From Natronococcus amylolyticus DSM 10524 (GTDB lineage Archaea > Halobacteriota > Halobacteria > Halobacteriales > Natrialbaceae): DNA of 64,000 nt. The position numbers and the translations under genes were made by a program. The notes under the pieces are model-generated. The model worked only from the letters and a program-made list of their open reading frames with translations, was not told where the DNA came from and made no database searches. Location of the stretch: contig NZ_AOIB01000037.1 of assembly GCF_000337675.1 (NCBI RefSeq), positions 37,312 to 101,311 on the forward strand, read 5' to 3'. Shown one piece after another: positions 35,840 to 44,640 of this stretch (position 1 is its first letter; each line of letters starts with the position of its first letter).

Positions 35840-37059
35840 CGCTCGCCGGATCGGGCGAGTCCGATCCAGTCGGTCGTATACCCGCTTTCGTGGAGGTGCC
35901 AGCGCTGCTGGGGACCGCAGTCGCCGACGCGAAGTTCGACGGTTGCGTCGAACAGCGACTCGAGGGCGTCGACGAGGGGCTCGTCGCGGTCGACCGGCAA
36001 CACGTAGTGGCCGAGTCCCGAGACGTCCCGGACCGCCTCGCAGATCGGCTCGAGGAGGGCGACGGTGCCGTCGGTCCCGTGCTCGTCGAGCATCGGCCGC
36101 AGCGAGTCGATACAGAGCCGGAGGTCTCCGGGTTCGGAGAGGGGTGTCTCGGTTCCGAACGCGCGGATCCGTGCATCGACCGCCCCCTCGAGTTCGTCGA
36201 GATCGGTGGGTTCGTCGACGACGGCGACCGCGTCGGTGACGGGCGTTCCCGTCGACGCGACCGAACGTGCGGTCATCGCGTAGTCGACGATCTGTGCCGA
36301 CGCGATATCGGTCGGCGCCAGTCGATCGGAGACGACCCGTCGGTCGCGATCGAGCAGCGCGAAGAGGTGACGGCGGTGTCGGTCGGGATCGCCGAGGAGG
36401 TTCGCGCTGGCGACGTCGACGAGGTCGTCGGGGACGCCGCCGGCGATCAGCACGTTCCCGCCCGTTCGCTTCAGCCGTCCGAGCGTGGAGCCGACGCTGA
36501 CCGTCCCACCGGGGTCGACGACGACGTCGTGGCCGAGCACCGAGAACAAGACCGTCGCGCCGGGGCGCGAGATCCCGTTCTCCCGCTGCTGGCTGAGGCG
36601 GGCCAGTGCGTCCGGATCGATCACGTCTTCGATCGCCGTCCGTACTCGGTCTCGGTCCCGGCTGGATCGACTCGCGATGGCCGACGCGATGCGTACTACG
36701 ACGGCTCGCTCGCCGGGTTCCGCGACGATCGAGACGTGAGTCCACTCGTCGATGGCGGAGACGTCGGTCTCGTCCGGGTTCGTGAGTTCGATCACTCCGT
36801 CGGCGGTCGCCCGAATCCGGCGGTTCGCGTACCGGAAGACGACGGTCGGCCACGGACTGTTCGGATCGTCGGCTTCGAGCAGTCGGTCGAGCGCGTCGAC
36901 GTCTACCGTCTCGTTCAGCGGCGGTAACTCGAGGGGGGACCGATCGGTTCCGTCCGCGACCCGTTCGACGATCGAGATACTCGGACGAGACTGGATCCCG
37001 ACGGCTGTTTCGTCTCTCCCGTCGACTTCGGCCTCGTTCCGGGATCGGTCGTTCGTCAT
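35836..37059 (-). CDS. Protein with two HalOD1-like domains and a DUF7504 domain
   Basis: This 407-residue protein has a first HalOD1 output domain (about residues 28-92, with VDVDALDRLLEADD and PTVVFRYANRRIRATADG), a second similar unit (about 118-190, ending TVLFSVLGHDVVVDPGGTVS), and from about 195 a domain starting GNVLIAGGVPDDLVDVASAN that resembles haloarchaeal DUF7504, a RecA/KaiC-like fold without a clear Walker motif here. It overlaps the CHAT gene by four bases. It probably senses or relays a signal to the CHAT protease; that is inference. Confidence 0.7.
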   Translation of the reverse strand: MTNDRSRNEAEVDGRDETAVGIQSRPSISIVERVADGTDRSPLELPPLNETVDVDALDRLLEADDPNSPWPTVVFRYANRRIRATADGVIELTNPDETDVSAIDEWTHVSIVAEPGERAVVVRIASAIASRSSRDRDRVRTAIEDVIDPDALARLSQQRENGISRPGATVLFSVLGHDVVVDPGGTVSVGSTLGRLKRTGGNVLIAGGVPDDLVDVASANLLGDPDRHRRHLFALLDRDRRVVSDRLAPTDIASAQIVDYAMTARSVASTGTPVTDAVAVVDEPTDLDELEGAVDARIRAFGTETPLSEPGDLRLCIDSLRPMLDEHGTDGTVALLEPICEAVRDVSGLGHYVLPVDRDEPLVDALESLFDATVELRVGDCGPQQRWHLHESGYTTDWIGLARSGER

Positions 37060-37214
37060 CCGTCACCCGGTACGACGGTCGCTTAGGAAAAGCTCGCGGA
37101 TGTTATGCAACTTCTGAGAATAAGACCAAGCCAGGAATGGACAAATTTATTTAATTTTCCCGGCTAGTTTTTGTATTGATTTCGTACGTTCCGGCGTAAC
37201 AGCTCTCTAGCAAG

Positions 37215-37222
37215 TTTATTAG
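37215..37222 (+). promoter_or_regulatory. TATA box of the DUF7344 gene
   Basis: TTTATTAG lies 25-32 bases before the ATG at 37247 and fits a leaderless transcript. The 187-base divergent gap 37060-37246 is AT-rich (for example ACAAATTTATTTAATTTTCC at 37139-37158), as a shared control region would be. Confidence 0.55.
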
Positions 37223-37246
37223 CGTCGATCAATATCGGACAGATAT

Positions 37247-37660
37247 ATGGTTGACTATCGTTCGGAAGACCGGGAGGACCACGCTACGACGGCCGACTCG
37301 GGTGTCGAACTACCCGCCGTCGGCGAGCAGCGATCGTCGGTGGACGAGTCCCTCTCGCTTCTCAGTAACCGGCGACGCCGCGACGTACTCTACTGCCTTT
37401 CCGAAACGGAGGTCGCGAGCATCGAGTCGCTGGCAACGGCGATCGCCGCTCGCGAGCTATCGGTCCCTGCCGAACGGGTTTCTCCCGACGATCGGGAGCA
37501 GCTACTGATCGACCTCTATCACACCCACCTCCCGAAGCTGGCGGATCGGGGACTGATCGAGTACGATCAGCGAAGCGGAACCGTCAGATGGTCCACGGTC
37601 AGCGACGAACTCGAGGCGCTGCTCGAGCGCTGCTACGAACTCGAGATCGGAAGCGCGTGA
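37247..37660 (+). CDS. DUF7344 winged-helix protein
   Basis: This 137-residue protein has a winged-helix fold typical of haloarchaeal DUF7344: SLLSNRRRRDVLYCLSETE as the first helix, LYHTHLPKLADRGLIEYDQR as the recognition helix and wing. The N-terminal 30 residues are disordered and acidic. It is probably a transcription regulator. It is divergently placed beside the DUF7504/CHAT operon, so it may control that operon. A second member of the family lies at 53749. Confidence 0.8.
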   Translation: MVDYRSEDREDHATTADSGVELPAVGEQRSSVDESLSLLSNRRRRDVLYCLSETEVASIESLATAIAARELSVPAERVSPDDREQLLIDLYHTHLPKLADRGLIEYDQRSGTVRWSTVSDELEALLERCYELEIGSA

Positions 37661-37747
37661 TCGACGGTCGCCGTCTGTCGGGACCGGATCGGTCGAGTGG
37701 GCGTTGCCGGGTTCCCTTTCAAGCCGCTCGAGTCCGTACGATCTATC

Positions 37748-37927
37748 ATGAGCATCAGTGGCCTCTGCCAGATCTGTGAGTCGGAGCCGGCTCAGGAGCG
37801 GTGTGCCAACTGCGGGACGCTCACGTGTAAAAAACACTACGAGCCGGGACCGGGGCTGTGTACCGACTGCGTGGCTCAGGGCCAGCCCGACCGTCAGTCC
37901 GACGACGTCGACGTCCACCGGTTCTGA
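37748..37927 (+). CDS. Small zinc-finger protein
   Basis: This 59-residue protein carries CQICESEPAQERCANCG and CKKHYEPGPGLCTDC, eight cysteine/histidine ligands arranged like a treble-clef or B-box-type double zinc site. The last 18 residues are acidic. Small zinc proteins of this size are common in haloarchaea and mostly without assigned roles. The ATG at 37748 begins MSISGLCQIC. Confidence 0.82.
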   Translation: MSISGLCQICESEPAQERCANCGTLTCKKHYEPGPGLCTDCVAQGQPDRQSDDVDVHRF

Positions 37928-37945
37928 GATGGCAGGTACCCGCCG

Positions 37946-38224
37946 ATGACGTCGATCCGCGACCTGCTGGGCGACTCCCTCGCCGTCGGCGAGCGGTTCC
38001 GCCTCGAACTCGAGCAGCGAGACGGGACTCTCGTCGCCGCGCACCCTCACGACGCCAGTCCGATGGACGTCGCCGTCGTCGAGGGGCTCGGGAAACTCGG
38101 GGAGCAGCCGCCTCGAGAGCCCGTCGAGGTCGAGATCGTCGGCCGGGTGGTCGACGGCATGGTCGCGGGACGGGTCGTCTCGACGGCTTGCGGGGACGGC
38201 GACACCGCCGGTCGAACCGAGTAG
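37946..38224 (+). CDS. Haloarchaeal hypothetical protein, possibly TRAM-like
   Basis: This 92-residue protein starts TSIRDLLGDSLAVGERFRLE and contains VEVEIVGRVVDGMVAGRVVS, a beta-rich stretch a little like a TRAM/OB fold. No catalytic motif. It follows the zinc-finger gene by 18 bases, which suggests an operon. I do not assign a function. Confidence 0.6.
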   Translation: MTSIRDLLGDSLAVGERFRLELEQRDGTLVAAHPHDASPMDVAVVEGLGKLGEQPPREPVEVEIVGRVVDGMVAGRVVSTACGDGDTAGRTE

Positions 38225-38241
38225 AGTCGACGCGAGACGGA

Positions 38242-39045
38242 TCAGGCGTCGCGGTACCGGTTCAGTCGTTTCTTGAGCCGTTTTGCCGCCTGTCCGCTGG
38301 CGTTGGCAAAGCCTTCGCCACGATCCTCGCCCGCGAAGATGATCTCCCTCGAGGAGTTGACCAGCCCGACGCCGTCGGTGAGCCCATACTCGACGGCGGC
38401 CTCGGCATCCCCGCCCTGGGCACCGATCCCCGGGACGAGGAAGGGGAGGTCGGGTACCTGCTCGCGCAGGTCCTCGAGCTCTTCGGGCTTCGTCGCGCCG
38501 ACCACGAGCCCGACGTTGTCGTTCTCGTTCCAGAGGTCCGCGAGCGCGGCCACGCGCTCGTAGACGGCCTCACCGCTCGCGAGCTCGAGGTCCTGGAGGT
38601 CCTCACCGCCCGGGTTCGACGTGCGACAGAGGACGAACACTCCCGCCTCCTCGTCGGCCAGAAACGGCTGGAGCGAGTCCCGACCCATGTAGGGGTTCAC
38701 CGTGATCGCGTCCGCGCGCTCGAGCAATTCGGCGTACTGCCGGGTCGTGTTTCCGATGTCGGCTCGCTTGGCGTCGAGCAGGACGGGAACGCCCTTTCCG
38801 TGGGCGTAGGCGATCGTCTCCTCTAAGGCGCGCCAGCCGTCGGGATCCTCGTAGAACGCCGCGTTCGGCTTGAACACGGCCGCGTGTTCGTGCGTGGCGT
38901 CGATGATCCGCCGGTTGAACGCCCACCGCGGGAGGTCGTGTTCGGCGAGGTGGTCGGGGATCCTCGAGGGGTCGGGATCGAGTCCGACCGAGACGACGCT
39001 GTCGACCGTTCGGATTCGGTCATGCAGGCGGTCGAAGAAGTTCAT
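38242..39045 (-). CDS. pyrF: Orotidine 5'-phosphate decarboxylase
   Basis: This 267-residue enzyme makes UMP from OMP, the last step of pyrimidine synthesis. The active-site motif LLDAKRADIGNT is at about residues 90-101 and the phosphate-binding GIGAQGGDAEAAVEYG and GLVNSSREII follow. The longer, bacterial class III-like form of PyrF is usual in haloarchaea. The ATG at 39045 begins MNFFDRLHDRIRT. A minus-strand TATA-like ATCTTTTCGA lies about 25-35 bases upstream. Confidence 0.94.
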   Translation of the reverse strand: MNFFDRLHDRIRTVDSVVSVGLDPDPSRIPDHLAEHDLPRWAFNRRIIDATHEHAAVFKPNAAFYEDPDGWRALEETIAYAHGKGVPVLLDAKRADIGNTTRQYAELLERADAITVNPYMGRDSLQPFLADEEAGVFVLCRTSNPGGEDLQDLELASGEAVYERVAALADLWNENDNVGLVVGATKPEELEDLREQVPDLPFLVPGIGAQGGDAEAAVEYGLTDGVGLVNSSREIIFAGEDRGEGFANASGQAAKRLKKRLNRYRDA

Positions 39046-39220
39046 GCTCGATCCTGGTCCGGGCCGGTCGAAAAGATTGCCATCCTCGAGAGCGACCGCC
39101 GAGAAAGGATCGCCGGGCGAAAACAACTCTAAACCCTCGGTAGATTTCCCCGATCGTGAGAATCGAGTTCCCTGTATATGACGGTGGGTGGCCTACGGTA
39201 AACTGTAAAGGTGACCGATA

Positions 39221-39787
39221 ATGTCTACAACGACTCGAAACCGGCTCGAAAGCCGATACGGGGGGATCGACCTTGTCGGCGAACCCCACGCGCTCAGCGC
39301 GTGGTTCGTCGTCGCACTACGGGCCGTCATGGGGGGGATGATGCTGTTCGCCGGCCTCGGCAAGTTCGCGTTCGTCAGCGGCGAGGCGTTCGACGCCAGC
39401 GGCTTCCTGGTCCAGGGCGTCGACCCCGCAAGTCCCGTCAGCGGGCTGTACGCCGCGATGGCGGGTAACGCAATGTTGCTCGAGGTCATCAACGTCGTGG
39501 TCCCGGTTACGCAGGTGCTGATCGGCGTGGCGCTGATCGCGGGCGCGTTCGTCCGGCTGGCCGCCCTGGGGGGAGCCATCCAGATGAGTATGTTCTACCT
39601 CGGCGGCTGGGAGGGCGCCTGGCTCGCAGCGTTCGACTACACCCTGATCTACGCCGTCGTCTTCCTGGCCATCGCGGCCTTCGGCGCCGGCCGGATCCTC
39701 GGGCTGGACCGCTACATCATGCGGATCCAGGTCGGCGGCGAGGCGCTCGTCGAGCGCTTCCCCAAGCTCCGGTACGTCCTGAGCTAA
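39221..39787 (+). CDS. DoxX family membrane protein
   Basis: This 188-residue protein has four membrane helices. The first, FVVALRAVMGGMMLFAGLGK, is the DoxX signature, followed by a loop and LLEVINVVVPVTQVLIGVAL. DoxX-like proteins are linked to redox or quinone metabolism and thiosulfate oxidation in some archaea; the role here is unknown. TGTATATGAC at 39172-39181 is a likely TATA box. Confidence 0.85.
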   Translation: MSTTTRNRLESRYGGIDLVGEPHALSAWFVVALRAVMGGMMLFAGLGKFAFVSGEAFDASGFLVQGVDPASPVSGLYAAMAGNAMLLEVINVVVPVTQVLIGVALIAGAFVRLAALGGAIQMSMFYLGGWEGAWLAAFDYTLIYAVVFLAIAAFGAGRILGLDRYIMRIQVGGEALVERFPKLRYVLS

Positions 39788-39802
39788 ACTCCTCTTCTGC
39801 CG

Positions 39803-40222
39803 TTACGTTTCCAGTATTTCGACGAGGTTTTCCTCCGGATCCCGCAGAAAACAGATCGACGTCCCGCTCGCGGTGGTCCGAGGCTCGCTGATCGTCGGCA
39901 CGTCCTCGGGGAGGTTGGCGTAGAACGCCTCGAGGTCCCCGACTGCGAGCCCGACGTGGGTCGCGCCGGGCTCGTTGAGCTCCGGCGTCGGTCGGGGGTC
40001 GGCTTCGGGGTCGTACTCGACGAGCTCGAGGCGGACGCCGTTCGCGTCGAGGTGGACGAAGTCGGCACCCGCGCCGTCGACGCCGACGGCGTCGGCAAAG
40101 GCCTCGCCCCCGACCGAGAACCGGTCGAGGACCTCGAGTCCGAGGACGTCGCGGTAGAACTGGAGCGTCTCCTCGAGATCGTCGACGGTGACGCCGACGT
40201 GGTGTGCGCTGAGTTCCGTCAT
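39803..40222 (-). CDS. VOC family protein (glyoxalase/dioxygenase fold)
   Basis: This 139-residue protein has two beta-alpha-beta-beta-beta modules of the vicinal oxygen chelate fold. Likely metal ligands are His in SAHHVGVTVDDLEE, Glu in VRLELVEYDP, His in GATHVGLAVGDLEA and Glu in ENLVEILET. It may be a lyase, isomerase or dioxygenase. It lies near mgsA (methylglyoxal synthase) but on the opposite strand, so a glyoxalase role is tempting but not shown. Confidence 0.85.
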   Translation of the reverse strand: MTELSAHHVGVTVDDLEETLQFYRDVLGLEVLDRFSVGGEAFADAVGVDGAGADFVHLDANGVRLELVEYDPEADPRPTPELNEPGATHVGLAVGDLEAFYANLPEDVPTISEPRTTASGTSICFLRDPEENLVEILET

Positions 40223-40307
40223 GGTGTCGTTCGTGCGATCGACTCCCAAAAGCGCTTCCGTTCTCCGGTTCGGCCAGCGTTATGGTTCCCTGTGACAATA
40301 TCGGCCT

Positions 40308-40676
40308 ATGACACGCGTCGCGCTCATCGCCCACGACGAGAAGAAATCGGACCTGATCGAATTCGCACAGAATCACGAGGACCAGCTCCAGGAGTACGAG
40401 CTGATCGCGACCGGAACCACCGGAAAGCGACTGATGGAGGAGGCGGATCTCGAAATCGAACGCAAGCAGTCGGGTCCGCTCGGCGGCGACCTGATGATCG
40501 GCTCGGAGGTCGCCGAGGGCAGACTCGACGGGATCATCTTCCTGCGCGATCCGCTTCGTGCCCAGCCCCACGAGCCCGACATCTCGGCGCTGTTGCGGAT
40601 CTGTGACGTCCACGACACGGCGATCGCGACGAACGTCACCTCGGCGGAGTTCCTCATCGAGGGACTCGCCGAGTAG
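40308..40676 (+). CDS. mgsA: Methylglyoxal synthase
   Basis: This 122-residue enzyme converts dihydroxyacetone phosphate to methylglyoxal and phosphate, bypassing part of glycolysis. Active-site residues are visible in VALIAHDEKKSDL, TGTTGKRLME, SGPLGGDLMIGSEVAEG and PHEPDISALLRICDVHD. It is near full family length. Methylglyoxal is toxic, so the gene implies a detoxification route; a VOC-fold protein is the neighbour on the other strand. Confidence 0.93.
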   Translation: MTRVALIAHDEKKSDLIEFAQNHEDQLQEYELIATGTTGKRLMEEADLEIERKQSGPLGGDLMIGSEVAEGRLDGIIFLRDPLRAQPHEPDISALLRICDVHDTAIATNVTSAEFLIEGLAE

Positions 40677-40801
40677 CCGCGGTCGATTCCGGTCGTCCAG
40701 GACCGATCGTCTGCGGACTGGATCGCCCGCAGGCTGATTGCGCGGTCGGAACGCAATACATAAAACCGGACTGTGCAAACACAGAGACGACCTGGCCCGA
40801 A

Positions 40802-42547
40802 ATGAGTGAGATCGCGCTCGCTGCCGACTTCGCTATCATCATCGTCGTCGCCACAGCTGTCGGGTTGATCGCCCGGCAGACGGGCCAGCCGACGATCATC
40901 GCCTACATTCTGACCGGAATCATCCTCGGTCCGGTGATGTTCGACGTCGTCACCGACGAGGGGCTCGTCGATCTGATGGCCGAACTCGGGCTCGGCTTTC
41001 TGCTGTTCTTGCTGGGGATGAAGATGCGTTTCGAGGACATTCGGGAGATCCTCCGTCCGATCACGAACGTCGCGATCGGACAGACGGTGCTCCAGACCGC
41101 ACTCGCGTTCCTGGTCGCGCTCGTCCTCGGCTTCGACACGACCGAGGTGCTCGTCATCGCGCTGGCGACCGTCTTCGGCGCGACGCCGATCATCGTCAAG
41201 GTCCTCACCGACAAGGACGAGATCACGTCGCTACCCGGCAAGATCGACGTCGGCGTGCTCATCGTTCAGGACATCTATCTCGTCGTCGTGCTGGCGCTTT
41301 TCAGCGCCGACTCGCTCGACAACGCGGGCGAGATCGCCACGACGCTCGCCGTGATCTTCGTCATGATGGGCTTTATCGGCCTGTTCTCGATCGCTTCCTC
41401 GCGCTACCTCCTGCCGCGGGTCTTCCGGCGGATCGCCAACAACAAGGACGTCTTCCTGATCGTCGCGATCGCCTGGGCGTTTCTGTTTATCGCGATCGCG
41501 GAAGGGTTCGATCTCTCCGTCGAGGTCGGCGCGTTCCTGGCGGGGATCAGCCTCGCACAGCTCCCCTACAGTAAGGAGCTCGAGGACCGGATTACGCCGA
41601 TTACCGACTTCTTCATCCTCGTGTTCTTCGCGAGCATCGGGCTCCAGATCGAGGGTGTCGGCGCCCTGCTGGCCTACTGGCAGGAGGCGATCATCGCGTC
41701 GATCGTCTTGATGGTCGGCAACTTCTGGATCATGTTCTACCTCATCGACCGCGAGGGGTTCAGCGTCGAGACCTCGTTCCTGGGCTCGATCAACATGGTC
41801 CAGGTCAGCGAGTTCTCGCTCGTCGTCGGCGCACTCGCCTTTACGCAGGGGTACATCGGATCGGACGTACTGGGCTACCTGAGCCTGATGGCGCTGCTGA
41901 CGATGAGCGTCTCCACGTACATCATCTCGTACAACCACACGATCTACCGCTGGGTGAAGCCGTGGTTCAGTCGGTTCGAGTCCGAGGAGAAGATCGACAC
42001 CGACCTTGCGGAGTACAAGAACCACGCCATCGCGATCGGCTACGACGAGGTCACCGAGCGAGCGCTTCCAGTTCTCGAGGAGCGGTACGGAACCGTCGTC
42101 GTCATCGACCGCAAGACCGAACACATCGACGAGATCGAGCAGGAGGGGCGCTACGACCACATCTTCGGCGACTTCCGCCACGGCGAAGTCCGAAAGGCGG
42201 CGAACTTGAAGAACGCCAGCTTCGTCCTGAGCTCGAGCGTTCAGGTCGACGTCAACAAGGCCGTCCTCGACGAAGCGCCGGACGACACGGCGGTGTTCGT
42301 CGAGGCCGAGCGGATCGACGACGCTCGCGAGCTCTACGATCGCGGCGCGGCGTACGTCATCATGAGCACGTACCTGACCGCCGAGAAGCTGAGCGAGTTC
42401 CTCGAGCAGTACGTCACCGACCGAGCAGCCTTCATGGACGCCATCGAGCAAGACATCGAGCGGATTCGACGCGAGGGGCGTATCGAAGCGGACGAACTAC
42501 GACCGGAATCGGCGCGAGCCGAGAGCGGAGGTGAGACCGATGGCTGA
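40802..42547 (+). CDS. Kef-type cation:proton antiporter with TrkA-N-like domain
   Basis: This 581-residue membrane protein has a sodium/hydrogen exchanger-like domain of about 12 helices (residues 1-385) and a C-terminal TrkA-N-like domain (about 400-540). In the second domain the nucleotide motif, usually GxGxxG, is degenerate (AIAIGYDEVTERAL), so NAD binding is doubtful. It likely exchanges K+ or Na+ for protons. It overlaps the next antiporter by eight bases. TATA-like ATACATAAAA lies about 35-45 bases upstream. Confidence 0.9.
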   Translation: MSEIALAADFAIIIVVATAVGLIARQTGQPTIIAYILTGIILGPVMFDVVTDEGLVDLMAELGLGFLLFLLGMKMRFEDIREILRPITNVAIGQTVLQTALAFLVALVLGFDTTEVLVIALATVFGATPIIVKVLTDKDEITSLPGKIDVGVLIVQDIYLVVVLALFSADSLDNAGEIATTLAVIFVMMGFIGLFSIASSRYLLPRVFRRIANNKDVFLIVAIAWAFLFIAIAEGFDLSVEVGAFLAGISLAQLPYSKELEDRITPITDFFILVFFASIGLQIEGVGALLAYWQEAIIASIVLMVGNFWIMFYLIDREGFSVETSFLGSINMVQVSEFSLVVGALAFTQGYIGSDVLGYLSLMALLTMSVSTYIISYNHTIYRWVKPWFSRFESEEKIDTDLAEYKNHAIAIGYDEVTERALPVLEERYGTVVVIDRKTEHIDEIEQEGRYDHIFGDFRHGEVRKAANLKNASFVLSSSVQVDVNKAVLDEAPDDTAVFVEAERIDDARELYDRGAAYVIMSTYLTAEKLSEFLEQYVTDRAAFMDAIEQDIERIRREGRIEADELRPESARAESGGETDG

Positions 42548-44252
42548 GCTGGTCATCGCCCTCTCGGTCGTCTTCGTTACCGCCGGGATCCTGTTGCTGT
42601 TCGCGAACCACTTCGGGCTCTCGCCGATCCCGTTTTACATCATCGCGGGCCTGATCGTCGGCTTCGCGGGCGAGATGGGAGTGGTCACGATCGAACAGAC
42701 CGATCTCGTCGAACTCGCCCAGTGGGGAATCGCCTTCCTGGTGTTCGTCTTCGGTATCCGCGTCGAGTTCGACGCGCTCCGATCCGTTATCAGGGACGGC
42801 GAGGGGGCGGCGATCACGCTGTTGGTCGTCGTCGCGCCGATCGCGTTCGGCATCGGCTACCTCTTCGGCGAGTGGTTCGGCTTCGCCGATCCCGTCAGAA
42901 ACGCGATCTACTTCAGCGCCGCGGCGACCCTGAGCTCGACGATCGTCGGCGCCGGACTGCTCGAGACGGAGATCCGCGACAACCTCGTCCACGGACGGCT
43001 CGCCAACTCGATCCACTTCTTCGACGACCTCGTCGCGATCGGGCTCATCCTGATCCTCTCGGCCGAGGCGTTTACCGCGGACGTCGTTACGTCACAGATC
43101 GGGTACGGCGTCCTGTTTCTGATCGCGGCGCTGCTCATCTATCGCCACGGGTTCCCGCTCCTGATTCGGCTGGCCGATGGCGTCGAGGAACTCATCCTGA
43201 TGGGGAGCATCTCGATTCTCATCGGCTTTATCGCCGCCGCGGAGTACGTCGGTATCTCGATCGTCGTCGGCGCGTTCGCGGCCGGGATCGCCGTCCGCAG
43301 CGAGGGCGCCGAGTCGCTCGGCGTTCGAAACGGGATCAGCTCGATCAGGGACTTCTTCGTCGCCATTTTCTTCGTCACCGTGGGCGCGCTCGTCCAGTTT
43401 CCCACCGTGGAGATGGCGACCATCGCGCTCGCGCTCGTCGGTCTCGTGCTCGTCGTCAATCCGATCGTCCTCATGCTCGCCTTTACGTACGAAGGGTACG
43501 ACGCCCGCACGGGCTATCTCGCCAGCTCGAGCCTGAACCAGGTCAGCGAGCTTTCACTCGTTATCGCGATCCAGGCGCTGCTTCTCGGAACCATCGCCCC
43601 GACCCTGTTCGACGCGATCATCCTCGCCGCGGCGGTCACGATGATCCTCACCTCGGCCGCCAGACGGTACGAGGACGCCGTGTACGAGCGGGTCGTCAAC
43701 CGGTTCGTCGGCAGGCGCCAGACCAGAAAGATCGACGAGCGCAGCTACGTCAGAGACGGGCTCGAGGATCACATCGTTCTGGTCGGCTACGGACGCCAGG
43801 GCCGGTGGCTCGTCGAGACGTTCGAACGGATCGACGCGGAGTACGTCGTCATCGAGAACGACCCGGTCATCTGGGACGACCTCCGCGCCGAGTGTCGCAA
43901 CTACGTGCTCGGTGACGCGATGGCTCGGTACCCCTGGCAGAAAGCGAACGTCGACGCGGCGTCGCTCGTCGTCTCGACCGTCGAGCACCGGCCCGTCTCG
44001 GAGGCGATCCTCGAGCAGGCGGACTGCGATACGATCCTCCGGGCCGAAACCTCGCGGGAGGGTCGCGAACTGCTCGACGAGGGAGCGACGTTCGTCAACG
44101 TTCCGAACGTCCTCGCGGCGGATCAACTCGTCGAGACCGTCGAGACGGTGGTCGCGGACGAGCGCTCGCGGGAGACGCTCCGAGAACAACACCGGGACAC
44201 CCTCGCCACGCTCGAACGCTACGGGTTCGCCACACAATTCGGCGACGGCTGA
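42540..44252 (+). CDS. Kef-type cation:proton antiporter with TrkA-N domain
   Basis: This 570-residue antiporter has the same layout as its upstream neighbour: exchanger helices (residues 1-390, with helix start AELVIALSVVFVTAGILLLF) and a TrkA-N domain (about 410-530) that keeps the Rossmann motif VLVGYGRQGRWLVETF. The pair arose by duplication or act as two subunits. The ATG at 42540 overlaps the previous stop, so translation is coupled. Confidence 0.9.
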   Translation: MAELVIALSVVFVTAGILLLFANHFGLSPIPFYIIAGLIVGFAGEMGVVTIEQTDLVELAQWGIAFLVFVFGIRVEFDALRSVIRDGEGAAITLLVVVAPIAFGIGYLFGEWFGFADPVRNAIYFSAAATLSSTIVGAGLLETEIRDNLVHGRLANSIHFFDDLVAIGLILILSAEAFTADVVTSQIGYGVLFLIAALLIYRHGFPLLIRLADGVEELILMGSISILIGFIAAAEYVGISIVVGAFAAGIAVRSEGAESLGVRNGISSIRDFFVAIFFVTVGALVQFPTVEMATIALALVGLVLVVNPIVLMLAFTYEGYDARTGYLASSSLNQVSELSLVIAIQALLLGTIAPTLFDAIILAAAVTMILTSAARRYEDAVYERVVNRFVGRRQTRKIDERSYVRDGLEDHIVLVGYGRQGRWLVETFERIDAEYVVIENDPVIWDDLRAECRNYVLGDAMARYPWQKANVDAASLVVSTVEHRPVSEAILEQADCDTILRAETSREGRELLDEGATFVNVPNVLAADQLVETVETVVADERSRETLREQHRDTLATLERYGFATQFGDG

Positions 44253-44340
44253 AACGGTTTACTGGAACGGGTTCTCGGAGCGGTCGCGTGACTGTTACGA
44301 TCGCTCCGGAACCGTCGTACAGGGGGGTCCGCCAGCGTCC

Positions 44341-44535
44341 TCAGATGGGACCACCGAGATACTCGTGGACGACGACGACGAGCGCGAGCCCGCCGACGAA
44401 CAGCACCATCGCGAGGAGTACGGACAGCTCTATCGCGTCGGCGAGCGCGAGCGCTCCGAACACGGCGAGTCCGACCCCGACGGCGTATATTCCGAGGTTT
44501 CGAACGAGATCGGCGACGGCAACTGAGTCGAGCAT
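44341..44535 (-). CDS. Small two-helix membrane protein
   Basis: This 64-residue protein has two hydrophobic segments (LGIYAVGVGLAVFGALALAD and LAMVLFVGGLALVVVVHEYL). It is small, acidic at the N-terminus and of unknown function. The minus-strand TATA-like GATTTACTAG lies 21-30 bases upstream, which supports it as a real gene. It converges on the antiporter genes. Confidence 0.6.
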   Translation of the reverse strand: MLDSVAVADLVRNLGIYAVGVGLAVFGALALADAIELSVLLAMVLFVGGLALVVVVHEYLGGPI

Positions 44536-44640
44536 AGTCGTCGATACGGCGGACCCGCTAGTAAATCCGGCCTTTCGTACCGCCCCGTCGGGCTCCGACC
44601 GAACGGTAGCTTCAAACGAGTCGAACCCCTTCGGTCGGAT

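Noticed and set aside
33905..36007. Very long plus-strand open frame (700 codons) opposite the CHAT gene
   Set aside because: It mirrors the CHAT codons; residue content is typical of antisense frames in GC-rich DNA and it has no domain. The minus-strand protein has clear motifs.
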